18,727 nt of DNA from Treponema sp. UBA7570 (GCA_002477955.1 DLLE01000011.1:4042-22768); one strand, 5' to 3'; shown: positions 6,005-13,495, numbered from the stretch's first letter. A program made the numbers and translations. The notes: generated by a model not told the origin, from the letters alone.

Positions 6005-8003
6005 ATTTTTTGCCGTAAGTTGCTTCGATTTCCTGTATTTGATCGCGGATTGCGGCGGCTTGTTCGTATTCAAGCCGGTCGGCACAATCGCTCATTTCTT
6101 TTTTTAGGGCTTCGATTAACTTTTTGCGCTGTTTTGGGTCGAACAGGTTCGCGCTCTTTTTTAGAACTTCGAGTTGTATTTTTTCGGTTTCCTCGGCATC
6201 TTTTTGTTGACGTACGAGTATGTCTTGAACAGTTTTGCTTACAGTGTGAGGCGTAATTCCGTGTTCTTCATTATATTTTTGCTGGATCGCACGACGGCGT
6301 TTTGTTTCTTCTACGGTTTCTTTGATTGCTGGCGTGATTGCATCTGCGTACATTACAACCGTTCCGTTTTCATTGCGGGCAGCGCGGCCTACAATCTGGA
6401 TTAAAGATGTTGTCGAGCGCAAAAATCCAATTTTATCTGCATCGAGAATTGCGATAAAACTTACTTCTGGAAGGTCGATTCCTTCGCGCAGAAGGTTGAT
6501 ACCAATTAAAACGTCGATTTCGCCCAATCTAAGGCTTTTTAGAATTTCAACACGCTCAAAAGTGTCGATTTCCGAGTGAATATATTTTACTTTTAAATTC
6601 AGTCCAAGAAGATAGTCCGTCAAATCTTCCGCCATTTTTTTTGTCAGCGTAAGAATAAGGCTCCTCTCGTGTTTTTCAATGCGCTTTTTTACTTCGTTGT
6701 AAATGTCTTCCATTTGACCTTCGCTCGGGCGGACTTCGATTATTGGATCCAAAAGTCCAGTTGGGCGGATCAACTGTTCTACAACTTGTGTTGACTGTTT
6801 TATTTCTTCTTTGCGCGGAGTTGCCGTTACGTAAATAACTTGATTCAGTTTTTTTTCAAACTCGTCAAATTTTAGAGGGCGGTTGTCGAGGGCGGAAGGC
6901 AGGCGGAACCCGAAGTCGATAAGATTTTGTTTTCGGCTTCTGTCGCCTTCGTACATAGCTCCAATTTGCGGAACTGTAACGTGGGCTTCGTCAATCAGGC
7001 ACAAAAAGTCGTCTGGAAAATAATGCAGGAGAGTTGCCGGCGGTTCGCCGCGTTTTCTGCCGGAAATTGGGCCTGAGTAATTTTCGATTCCAGAACAGTA
7101 GCCCATTTCTTTCATCATTTCTACGTCGTATGTTGTCCGGGTTTTTATTCTTTCGGCCTCGAGAGGTTTTTGTTCAATCTGAAATTTTTTGACCTGTTCA
7201 GCCATTTCTTCGAGAATCCTGTCTGTAGCCTTTAAAAGCGCATTCTGCGGTACTACGAAGTGCTTTGACGGATAAAATTGCATTTCGTCCAACTCTTCTT
7301 CGGTTTCGCGGGTGAGAACATTAAAACGCTTTATTGAAGAAATTTCGTCAAAATCAAGTTCAATTCTGTATGCAGTGTCGGTTTCCATATATGGAGGAAA
7401 AACTTCGATAACATCGCCTCTGACACGGAAATTTCCGCGTTCTAAAACCATATCGTTTCGCTGGTATTGAATTGATGACATCTGCCGTTCAAATTTCCTT
7501 GTATCAAAAAATTCACCTTTTTCGATATGAACACGCATTTCTTTGTAGAGGTCAGGCATGCCAAGACCGTAAATGCAGCTGACTGTAGCTACAACAATCA
7601 CATCGCGCCTTTCCATAAGGGAATATGTTGCTTTTAGGCGAAGCTGGTCAATTTCTTTGTTTACATCGGCATCTTTTTCTATGTACAAATCTCGTGCAGG
7701 AACGTATGCTTCTGGCTGGTAATAATCGTAATAAGAAACAAAATATTCGACTGCATTTTCTGGAAAGAAAGATTTGAATTCCCGGTAAAGCTGGGCGGAA
7801 AGCGTCTTGTTGTGCGAGATGATGAGAGTCGGACGCTGAACTTTTTCGATTATTTTTGCCATGGTAAAGGTTTTTCCAGAACCAGTAACGCCCTTTAACG
7901 TCTGGTACCTGTCGCCGCGCAAAAAGCCTTCGCTTAATTTTTCTATTGCCTGCCCCTGATCGCCGCTTGGCTCGTAAGGAGCAACTACCTTGAATTTTCT
8001 CAT
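6003..8003 (-). CDS. uvrB: UvrABC excision nuclease subunit B
   Basis: This 666-residue protein is close to the usual length. UvrB loads onto damaged DNA after UvrA and recruits UvrC in nucleotide excision repair. Landmarks are Walker A GVTGSGKTFT (38-47), the damage-probing beta-hairpin region around YYDYYQPEAYVPARD (91-105), the DEAH box CLIDEAH (335-341), helicase motifs RSLILTLTKK and LLREGIDLPEV, the QIVGRAARN motif VI, and a C-terminal UVR domain (EMSDCADRLEYEQAAAIRDQ). The ATG at 8003 has no proper Shine-Dalgarno and lies only six bases after a perfect -10 box. No SOS-type operator was recognised near the promoter. Confidence 0.98.
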   Translation of the reverse strand: MRKFKVVAPYEPSGDQGQAIEKLSEGFLRGDRYQTLKGVTGSGKTFTMAKIIEKVQRPTLIISHNKTLSAQLYREFKSFFPENAVEYFVSYYDYYQPEAYVPARDLYIEKDADVNKEIDQLRLKATYSLMERRDVIVVATVSCIYGLGMPDLYKEMRVHIEKGEFFDTRKFERQMSSIQYQRNDMVLERGNFRVRGDVIEVFPPYMETDTAYRIELDFDEISSIKRFNVLTRETEEELDEMQFYPSKHFVVPQNALLKATDRILEEMAEQVKKFQIEQKPLEAERIKTRTTYDVEMMKEMGYCSGIENYSGPISGRKRGEPPATLLHYFPDDFLCLIDEAHVTVPQIGAMYEGDRSRKQNLIDFGFRLPSALDNRPLKFDEFEKKLNQVIYVTATPRKEEIKQSTQVVEQLIRPTGLLDPIIEVRPSEGQMEDIYNEVKKRIEKHERSLILTLTKKMAEDLTDYLLGLNLKVKYIHSEIDTFERVEILKSLRLGEIDVLIGINLLREGIDLPEVSFIAILDADKIGFLRSTTSLIQIVGRAARNENGTVVMYADAITPAIKETVEETKRRRAIQQKYNEEHGITPHTVSKTVQDILVRQQKDAEETEKIQLEVLKKSANLFDPKQRKKLIEALKKEMSDCADRLEYEQAAAIRDQIQEIEATYGKK

Positions 8004-8009
8004 GCCTTG

Positions 8010-8038
8010 ATTATACAGCCTATTCTTTGAGTTTTGAA
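8010..8038 (-). promoter_or_regulatory. uvrB promoter (predicted leaderless start)
   Basis: On the minus strand, TTCAAA (8038-8033) is followed after 17 bp by TATAAT (8015-8010). The start codon begins at 8003, seven bases after the -10, which is exactly where transcription is expected to begin. Confidence 0.65.
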
Positions 8039-8082
8039 ATAGGTTAAAAAAAATAACAATGGGGAAAGAAGGATAAAAGAGG

Positions 8083-8125
8083 AAAGCGCAAGATTATGCT
8101 TTTATAATTAAATTAAGCTAATGTT
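8083..8125. repeat. 43-bp direct repeat, left copy (DR-L)
   Basis: Same orientation as 12336-12378, with 42 of 43 bases identical (only 8088 G versus 12341 A). The last 37 bases (8089-8125) are exact. Identity ends inside the stop codon of the omptin gene (8124-8126). The repeat holds an imperfect inverted repeat, ATTATGCTT with AAGCTAAT. The two copies bracket the four-gene exported-protein cluster. Confidence 0.95.
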
Positions 8126-9002
8126 ATATTTTTCTACCAAGACTTAGTGAGAAAGAATCTAAGCAAGTTCCTCCTTGAAAATTTTTTTGCTCTAAGAAGT
8201 CAGAATTGGAAACTCCTATAACATTGTCAGCGGTGCTTCCTTTTAATAATGGAATGTGGTTATAGGAGAGTCTTAGAAAGATTTTTTTATAATAGAATTC
8301 ACTTGATAATGAAAATCCGAACTTTCCATCAAATGAATCATAAAATTGTTTTTTTCGCATGTAATGACTGTCAATTGCATTCCCTTTTATGTATGGGTTT
8401 AGTACACCGATTAGTTTTACGGTGAAGTTTTTTGAAGTTACCGCGGTAGAGAGACCAATTCCGAATATAAAGAATTCAGATTCATAACTTATGATATTGC
8501 CTTTTAAGTTCGTTTTAGTTTCGTTTCCTGTCCAAATACCTGTTTCTGGGTATTGATAATATCCGTCTCTGCCAGAAAATTTTTGATTTTTGTAGCAGAA
8601 CGTTGCAAATGGGAAAAAAAATAAATTTTTAGAGCTGAAATTATATCCTGCTTGGAATGTGAAAGCATATTTTTTATCAACATACAGGTTATGACTGGAA
8701 TACTGACTAATATCAGTACTGTTAAAATCTAAGTCTTTAAGAGTGCCACTTTTTATAGGAATAACAGTTGCATACGACAAATTAAATTCAAAATTGTGTA
8801 GTCGAGATAAAATTCCTAATTCTATGTATGGAATAATTGGACAGTCCCAGGTAAGTTCGCTTACTTTTGAGTCGTTTTGAAAAACATATTCTTTTTGAGA
8901 AAATGTATTGATTCCTGCTGCCGTTGTAAGCGTAAAAATTTCTGCATATGAAATAATCACTGGCATAAGCAGGAATTGGATTAATAGCAAATATTTTTTC
9001 AT
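8124..9002 (-). CDS. Omptin-family outer-membrane protease
   Basis: This 292-residue precursor has a Sec signal peptide (about 1-20, ending IISYA), leaving a mature barrel of about 270 residues versus roughly 297 for OmpT. Alternating aromatic/hydrophobic strands run throughout. By eye it aligns along its length with OmpT: KVSELTWD (46-53) with OmpT KVSQLDW; SGTLKDLDF (85-93) with GGNMVDQDW; YAFTFQAGY (112-120) with YRLGLMAGY; IDSHYMRKKQFY (210-221) with NDEHYDPGKRITY. The four omptin catalytic residues are all kept: D90 and D92 (OmpT D83/D85), D211 and H213 (D210/H212). Omptins cut after basic residues at the cell surface. The start is 7 bp after the preceding lipoprotein stop codon without a clear Shine-Dalgarno, suggesting translational coupling. 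A non-proteolytic barrel is the alternative. Confidence 0.78.
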   Translation of the reverse strand: MKKYLLLIQFLLMPVIISYAEIFTLTTAAGINTFSQKEYVFQNDSKVSELTWDCPIIPYIELGILSRLHNFEFNLSYATVIPIKSGTLKDLDFNSTDISQYSSHNLYVDKKYAFTFQAGYNFSSKNLFFFPFATFCYKNQKFSGRDGYYQYPETGIWTGNETKTNLKGNIISYESEFFIFGIGLSTAVTSKNFTVKLIGVLNPYIKGNAIDSHYMRKKQFYDSFDGKFGFSLSSEFYYKKIFLRLSYNHIPLLKGSTADNVIGVSNSDFLEQKNFQGGTCLDSFSLSLGRKI

Positions 9003-9009
9003 AAAAAAT

Positions 9010-9363
9010 TTATGATTTTGGCCACTCTACCGTAACAGCGGTTTCGTATTTTCCATACTTAAAAATATAAATTTTTGTAGCAAAACCTGTTGGAATTGTA
9101 TCCTCGTATTTTATGATGAGTTTGCTGTTTTCTTTATCATTATCTATAGAAATAATGGAAAAAGATTTTCTTTCCTCTGTAGATGAATTAAGCGTATGCA
9201 GTTCAAAACGAACATCGTTCTTGTTATATTTACCGTCATAATACAATATAAGTGTATTGTTTGTTGTAAAGTAAGCGTTTCCTGGCTCAAATTCTTCTAT
9301 TTCGTAACAAGAGGTAAACAGAAAGAAAATTAGCAGACATAAAATGGTATAGTTTTTTTTCAA
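9010..9363 (-). CDS. Small exported lipoprotein, paralogue of the next gene upstream
   Basis: This 117-residue protein has a lysine-start hydrophobic leader and lipobox LFTSC, with C19 as the lipidation site. The start is a TTG at 9363, supported by GGGAG six bases upstream; an ATG further upstream is out of frame. The mature part (about 98 residues) is beta-rich. It aligns with the 116-residue lipoprotein at 9530-9880: NTLILYYDGKY versus NKIILHYFGYY, DVRFELHTLN versus SVDFELYHYD, and KLIIKYEDTIPTGF versus YLTISYKGDIPADS. No family is recognised. It sits just before the omptin gene, so a cell-surface partner role is possible but unproven. Confidence 0.75.
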   Translation of the reverse strand: MKKNYTILCLLIFFLFTSCYEIEEFEPGNAYFTTNNTLILYYDGKYNKNDVRFELHTLNSSTEERKSFSIISIDNDKENSKLIIKYEDTIPTGFATKIYIFKYGKYETAVTVEWPKS

Positions 9364-9376
9364 TTTTGGCTCCCAT

Positions 9377-9418
9377 AAAAAGTCAAGATTAAAACTTCAT
9401 TTTTAATCTTGACTTTTT
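9377..9418. terminator. Perfect 18-bp hairpin between the two lipoprotein genes
   Basis: The arms at 9377-9394 and 9401-9418 are exact complements around a six-base CTTCAT loop. The outer ends are A- and T-runs, so the structure can work as an intrinsic terminator or attenuator in either direction. It would partly separate expression of the upstream genes from the lipoprotein and omptin genes. It adjoins the palindromic repeat at 9422-9449. Confidence 0.75.
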
Positions 9419-9421
9419 TAA

Positions 9422-9449
9422 GTTGTTTCGCAACGAATTGAGAAACAAC
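9422..9449 (-). repeat. 28-bp palindromic dispersed repeat, copy 1
   Basis: Read on the minus strand, GTTGTTTC and GAAACAAC form perfect arms around TCAATTCGTTGC, followed by TTAAAAAAGTCAA. The same unit, with one base change in the loop and one fewer A, is at 18688-18727 on the plus strand. It resembles a REP-type extragenic palindrome. Confidence 0.85.
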
Positions 9450-9529
9450 CGAATACTCTTTGTTTATAGTTTTATAATGGAATTAATAAATTTGCGGGCA
9501 TGAAAATTTTTCATAATCGTAAATGTGCC

Positions 9530-9880
9530 TTATTTTCTTTCTACCGAAACAATATCTTTAAGTCCTGCACCCATATAAACGTATAATTCTATAATCGAAT
9601 CAGCAGGAATATCTCCTTTATATGATATAGTAAGATAACTGCTGAGCGGTTTGTTTAATATAGAACCTAATTCATGTTTTGTTTTCTTATTTGTCATGGG
9701 ATCATAATGATATAACTCAAAATCTACACTATCATAATATCCGAAATAGTGCAGAATGATTTTGTTTCCAGATTCAAGATAACAGTTACTTGCTCTGAAA
9801 GAATCTTCCGTTGTATCGCAAGACATCAGTGAATATAAAGATATTAAATATATAATAAATAAACATAACCGTTTTTTCAT
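9530..9880 (-). CDS. Small exported lipoprotein, paralogue of the next gene downstream
   Basis: This 116-residue protein has a signal sequence ending in lipobox SLMSC (C21). The mature part has short beta segments (KIILHYFGYY, VDFELYHYD, YLTISYKGDIP, IIELYVYMG) that match those of the 9010-9363 lipoprotein in the same order. The pair therefore arose by duplication and has diverged widely. The ATG at 9880 has CAGGAC upstream. It starts 17 bp after the 759-residue gene, so the two are co-transcribed. The 166-bp gap downstream, before the next lipoprotein gene, holds a strong hairpin and a palindromic repeat. No known family is recognised. Confidence 0.75.
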   Translation of the reverse strand: MKKRLCLFIIYLISLYSLMSCDTTEDSFRASNCYLESGNKIILHYFGYYDSVDFELYHYDPMTNKKTKHELGSILNKPLSSYLTISYKGDIPADSIIELYVYMGAGLKDIVSVERK

Positions 9881-9897
9881 AGTTGTTAGTCCTGAAT

Positions 9898-12177
9898 TTA
9901 TTGGTTAATCGTTAATATCGGAAACGTACTCTTTTGTTGAGGTGTTTTGTAAATTTCAAATTTTCCAAAATTTTTAGATTTATGACCGACGATAGGTAAT
10001 GACAAATCAAAAGCACCTCCAAATTTTATACTAAACTTATTTGAAAAGAAACCGTCTATAGATCCATTAGTCTTTACATTAATTCCTGCTGATACTTGTT
10101 CTGTTACAGGAAGATTGATATTTATATTTCCTGCTGATACCCCAAGCCCCAAATAAGGAGTTAGCGCAAAATATGGGCTGACAGATGCTGTTATTGACAA
10201 ACCATTTTTCTCTGAACTATTTGCAATTCCAGCAAAAAAAGCACATTCGGCGAGCGCATCGCAAGTTTTTGTATATGGTTCAAAATAGATTGAATATCTA
10301 TATATCCATTTACGCCATACTTTGAACCATTTTACTCTTCGAGAGCCGTAATCTGCTCCGACGTTTACATTTGCTCCTGCAAGACCTGTGAATCCTGCAT
10401 AAAGATAGTCTGAATTTACTTCGCCATTTATTGAATACGGAATGTCATAGTCCCCTCTTAGTCCATAAACAAATGGGACAGGCCCTATGCAGAAAGAACC
10501 GTTTATGTTGAAAATATTCTGTTCTCCTCCAATCAGTGAGGCTGAATATGCGTATTTGAGACATGTTCTTGCATAGGTAGAAAGCATTGTATATGCAGAA
10601 AGGTCTGCTTTGCAATTTGACCATGAAATTGTAAAGCGTCCGCCTAAATATAAATTGGTTTCAATATCTAACTCTGCAAATGTTAAGTTTCCTGCATTGG
10701 AATTTCCGATTCCTAATTTGTTATTTGTTATTTTTTTTGATAAAAAACCGATTTTGATTTTTTTACAGCTATTTACTTTGTTCTCTAGATTTTTTGTACT
10801 TGCTATATACTCATTATATGATGTTGCTAATTTATATCCTGCTTTTCCAGAGAATTCTATATCTTTCCAATTTGCAAAATTTGTTATTGTTTTAAAATTT
10901 TTTGTATCACCTATTGTATTAGAAAGTTCAATTGGTCTATAACTCAAGGAAGAAACACTTCTTGTTTCATTTGTGTCGGATTCTTCTTCATTTTCTGTTG
11001 CATTGATATAAACAGAAACTAAAGGAAGAATATCTGTAATATCTGTGCAGTTATAGTCTATTGCAGGACATACTTCTTTAAATGTGTCACTCATAAACAT
11101 TCTGTTGAACGAAACAAGTTCGTATTCTGATAAAGTATTTGTAATAGCTAAAATTTCTTGAAACTCACTGTCTATCTCTAAGTTTAAGTTTTTTATGCAA
11201 AGTGGAACAAAATTTTCTTGAAGAAGTATTTTGTTCAGTGTAACAACTGCCTCTGGTTCTGAGGATACTGGTTCATACTTATTTATAATTTCAAGAGGAA
11301 GTGTTTCAATCAACTCGATAGCACTATAACCTGTGCTGAAATCTTCTTCTGTAAAATAAAAATTGACATCTGCTATTGAATCTTCAGTTTCGAGATCTGA
11401 TTCATCTATGCTTCTTGTATTTTTATATGATGTATTGCCTTTTACTTTGTGATATGTTCCTGTTTTATTGTCAAGAACAAAATCTCCAGCCGAAAGACCT
11501 TTTACAACAGAGCGTGTAGAAGAATTGTTTTCATATTTACTTACGATAAATTGTCCGTCAGGATTTATTCCGAATAGACCTGCTGGATAAACGCCACGTG
11601 TATATTGTTCTGGTAAAATTGAAAACATGCTAGTGTATTGATTTTCTTGATTACTTATGAATGTAAGCCAAAGTGTTTTTTCAAGACCTGCTCTTTTTGT
11701 CAGTGGTTTTGAGTATGATACGTCTGCAAGTCCGTCTCCATTTAAGTCTGCGTTTTGATTTACTTCGAGATTAAATGATTTTTCAGTATTTTTTATTCCG
11801 TTTTGGGAGTATTCAACATAAGAAAAATTTATAGATTTTTCAGTTATATTATTAATGTATATGTATCCGTATAAAGCTTCGTTTTCGATATCTGTATAAA
11901 TAATATCGTCTTTTGATACTTCATTTTTTGTAACTTTTCCTAATCGAGTTGCAATATAGATACCTTGTAAAAGCTGGCTGTTTGACAAATCTTTAGGATT
12001 GTAAAGAATTGAACCTCCCATATAGGCTTTTGTAGAAATTGAGCGATAGTTTATTTTATCACTTATATCGGAAATGTTGTTGGAATATGCTTTTTGTGTA
12101 GCAAAAGAGCAAGCTGTTTCTGTTAATACTAATAAAATGGCAGAAAAAACTGCCGTTACAATGATATTTTTTTTCAT
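9898..12177 (-). CDS. Large exported protein of unknown function with a calcium-loop-like motif
   Basis: This 759-residue protein starts with a signal sequence (about 1-27, ending SFATQ). A cysteine at 23 is present, but glutamate three residues before it breaks the lipobox rule, so ordinary signal peptidase cleavage is more likely. DLNGDGLAD (144-152) is a DxNxDGxxD loop as in EF-hand, dockerin or thrombospondin-type calcium loops. It is followed by a beta-rich stretch with GVYPAGLFGINPDGQFIVS. The middle part (about 255-420) is acidic and helical. The last 270 residues are rich in glycine and aromatic residues, with paired cysteines, suggesting an exported beta-structure. AGGAGA lies six bases before the ATG. 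I do not recognise the family. It leads the cluster with the lipoproteins and omptin, hinting at a surface role. Confidence 0.75.
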   Translation of the reverse strand: MKKNIIVTAVFSAILLVLTETACSFATQKAYSNNISDISDKINYRSISTKAYMGGSILYNPKDLSNSQLLQGIYIATRLGKVTKNEVSKDDIIYTDIENEALYGYIYINNITEKSINFSYVEYSQNGIKNTEKSFNLEVNQNADLNGDGLADVSYSKPLTKRAGLEKTLWLTFISNQENQYTSMFSILPEQYTRGVYPAGLFGINPDGQFIVSKYENNSSTRSVVKGLSAGDFVLDNKTGTYHKVKGNTSYKNTRSIDESDLETEDSIADVNFYFTEEDFSTGYSAIELIETLPLEIINKYEPVSSEPEAVVTLNKILLQENFVPLCIKNLNLEIDSEFQEILAITNTLSEYELVSFNRMFMSDTFKEVCPAIDYNCTDITDILPLVSVYINATENEEESDTNETRSVSSLSYRPIELSNTIGDTKNFKTITNFANWKDIEFSGKAGYKLATSYNEYIASTKNLENKVNSCKKIKIGFLSKKITNNKLGIGNSNAGNLTFAELDIETNLYLGGRFTISWSNCKADLSAYTMLSTYARTCLKYAYSASLIGGEQNIFNINGSFCIGPVPFVYGLRGDYDIPYSINGEVNSDYLYAGFTGLAGANVNVGADYGSRRVKWFKVWRKWIYRYSIYFEPYTKTCDALAECAFFAGIANSSEKNGLSITASVSPYFALTPYLGLGVSAGNININLPVTEQVSAGINVKTNGSIDGFFSNKFSIKFGGAFDLSLPIVGHKSKNFGKFEIYKTPQQKSTFPILTINQ

Positions 12178-12335
12178 AACTTTCTCCTGTTAATTAAAAA
12201 TATAATGAAAAGCGATATCTCTTAATCATCGCATTTGTAAAAATGTTTTTTTTGCTGAGTAAAAATTTGTTTCATAACTATGTTTTCATTTTTTAACTTC
12301 CTCCCTCTAAATGTCTTTATAACAGATTGTTAGAT

Positions 12336-12378
12336 AAAGCACAAGATTATGCTTTTATAATTAAATTAAGCTAATGTT
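12336..12378. repeat. 43-bp direct repeat, right copy (DR-R)
   Basis: Second copy of the repeat at 8083-8125, offset by 4253 bp, one mismatch. It lies about 160 bp upstream of the first gene of the cluster and just before the promoter of the next gene to the right. The flanks on both sides differ between the two copies, so the identity is confined to these 43 bases. Confidence 0.95.
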
Positions 12379-12382
12379 TCTC

Positions 12383-12411
12383 TTGAAAAAAACAAAACGT
12401 TTAGATAAAAT
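12383..12411 (+). promoter_or_regulatory. Promoter of the four-helix membrane protein gene
   Basis: TTGAAA (12383-12388) and TAAAAT (12406-12411) are separated by 17 bp. The predicted start is near 12418, with a 32-nt leader containing the ribosome site. The -35 begins five bases outside the direct repeat. Confidence 0.72.
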
Positions 12412-12449
12412 GTATCATTGTCTTGGAATATATCTGTTGGAGGATATTT

Positions 12450-13049
12450 ATGAAATTCTTGAATAAATACAACTATATCTCTTTTGTATTGTTGTTTTTA
12501 GTTATCGTTGCTCAGTTTGTTCCTTTTACAAACTCTGCAAAACTTTACTCTGAAGTAGAAGATATGGGAAAAACATGGGCTGAGCTTCCTGTTGGAATTA
12601 CAGGAAAAGATAAAAGTTCATGGCCGCCAGAGATTAAATACGGTGAATTTAAAGATTGGGAAAAATCTGTACAGGAAAAATATCCATTGTACGGCGAAAA
12701 AACAATTTCCCTCTTTACTTACGTTTGGGATCCTGCTGGCGCTCTTTACGGTTCAAAAGTAAACGCTTTTATTTTTGCTCAGGTTGCTTTTATTGCCTTC
12801 CTTTTGGCTACTTTCCTTATCAAAAACTTTATGGCTAAGGCTGTGTTTGCATTTATTCTTGGAATTGCCCACATCTGGGCTTTTGTTCAGATGTTTGTTT
12901 TGAAAGGAACTGGAGATCTTTCTCCTTATATGGTTGTTCCTGTATTTATGGCAGTAATTGCTGTTCTCGCAATTGCCGCTGGTGTTTACTTTATCCCTGA
13001 ATACTTTAGAGAAAAGAAACACAACGAAGAGATCAGAAAATCACTCTAG
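12450..13049 (+). CDS. Membrane protein with four predicted helices, unknown function
   Basis: The protein has 199 residues from the ATG at 12450, which has a strong GGAGGA five bases upstream. An in-frame start at 12423 has no ribosome site and is not preferred. Helix 1 is at about 8-26, followed by a polar loop of about 75 residues rich in Lys, Trp and Glu (about 30-100), probably outside the cytoplasm. Helices 2-4 are at about 104-125, 128-150 and 160-182. The tail, YFREKKHNEEIRKSL, is basic and probably cytoplasmic. No catalytic or transport motif is seen, and I do not recognise a named family. The gene is monocistronic, with its own promoter and terminator. Confidence 0.85.
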   Translation: MKFLNKYNYISFVLLFLVIVAQFVPFTNSAKLYSEVEDMGKTWAELPVGITGKDKSSWPPEIKYGEFKDWEKSVQEKYPLYGEKTISLFTYVWDPAGALYGSKVNAFIFAQVAFIAFLLATFLIKNFMAKAVFAFILGIAHIWAFVQMFVLKGTGDLSPYMVVPVFMAVIAVLAIAAGVYFIPEYFREKKHNEEIRKSL

Positions 13050-13061
13050 TTTGTTATTTAC

Positions 13062-13091
13062 GGCCCGGCTGTTTGTCCGGGTCTTTTTTTT
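13062..13091 (+). terminator. Intrinsic terminator after the membrane protein gene
   Basis: CCCGG (13064-13068) pairs with CCGGG (13077-13081), extended by GG (13062-13063) with TC. The loop is eight bases and a run of eight T follows. Confidence 0.9.
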
Positions 13092-13111
13092 CTTTGTGAA
13101 AAAATATTTTG

Positions 13112-13120
13112 TGCTAGAAT
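13112..13120 (+). promoter_or_regulatory. Extended -10 promoter, predicted leaderless start
   Basis: TGCTAGAAT forms an extended -10 (TGn plus TAGAAT). A poor TTGTGA lies 15 bp upstream at 13094. The expected start, seven bases on, is the A of the ATG at 13127. No Shine-Dalgarno precedes that codon. Confidence 0.5.
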
Positions 13121-13126
13121 TATAAA

Positions 13127-13495
13127 ATGAATAAAAAAAATTCTTGGTTTGCAGCTTTTGTTGTTTTTCTTTTTTTTGTTTGCCAAACTGGAATTTTTGC
13201 ACAAAAAAGCGGATATAAAATCGTTCAGGTTGAATTGCCCTGGGGAAAAACGGTTTTATATTCGACATTTTACTGTTTTAATGATTTGGAAACAGGAAGA
13301 AATCTTGCCGAAGAGCTCTACGGCGTTAAAAATCTTGATAAAATCTTAAAAGCCGGACGATTTAGAAAGTTGATGGCAATTCCTGTCGGTTCGGAACTTA
13401 GCGCATATAATTTTGCGATTATGACTTACAATAAGGAATTTTGGTTTTTTGAAAGCCGTGATGACGGCTGGCTGTGGGGGACTGGACGTTATTAG
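13127..13495 (+). CDS. Small secreted protein of unknown function
   Basis: This 122-residue precursor has a clear Sec signal peptide: basic start MNKKN, hydrophobic core, and likely cleavage after GIFA at about 25. The mature protein of about 97 residues is rich in aromatic residues, with blocks KIVQVELPWGKTVLYSTFY, RFRKLMAIPVGSELSAYNF and KEFWFFESRDDGWLWG. There is no cysteine at the cleavage site, so it is probably periplasmic rather than a lipoprotein. No family is recognised. The real-gene call rests on the signal peptide, good codon structure and the extended -10 box at the right distance. Confidence 0.75.
   Translation: MNKKNSWFAAFVVFLFFVCQTGIFAQKSGYKIVQVELPWGKTVLYSTFYCFNDLETGRNLAEELYGVKNLDKILKAGRFRKLMAIPVGSELSAYNFAIMTYNKEFWFFESRDDGWLWGTGRY

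Noticed and set aside
12098..12177. Lipoprotein signal on the 759-residue protein (cysteine at residue 23)
   Set aside because: Glutamate stands three residues before the cysteine, which does not fit even the relaxed spirochaete lipobox; ordinary signal-peptidase cleavage is more likely.
12329..12378. Integron attC site, suggested by GTTAGAT beside the right direct repeat and by known integrons in treponemes
   Set aside because: No partner RYYYAAC core at a suitable distance, the left copy lacks the GTTAGAT, and no integrase is present.
12423..12449. Earlier start for the membrane protein
   Set aside because: It lies about five bases after the predicted transcript start, has no Shine-Dalgarno, and adds residues before a clear signal-anchor start at 12450.
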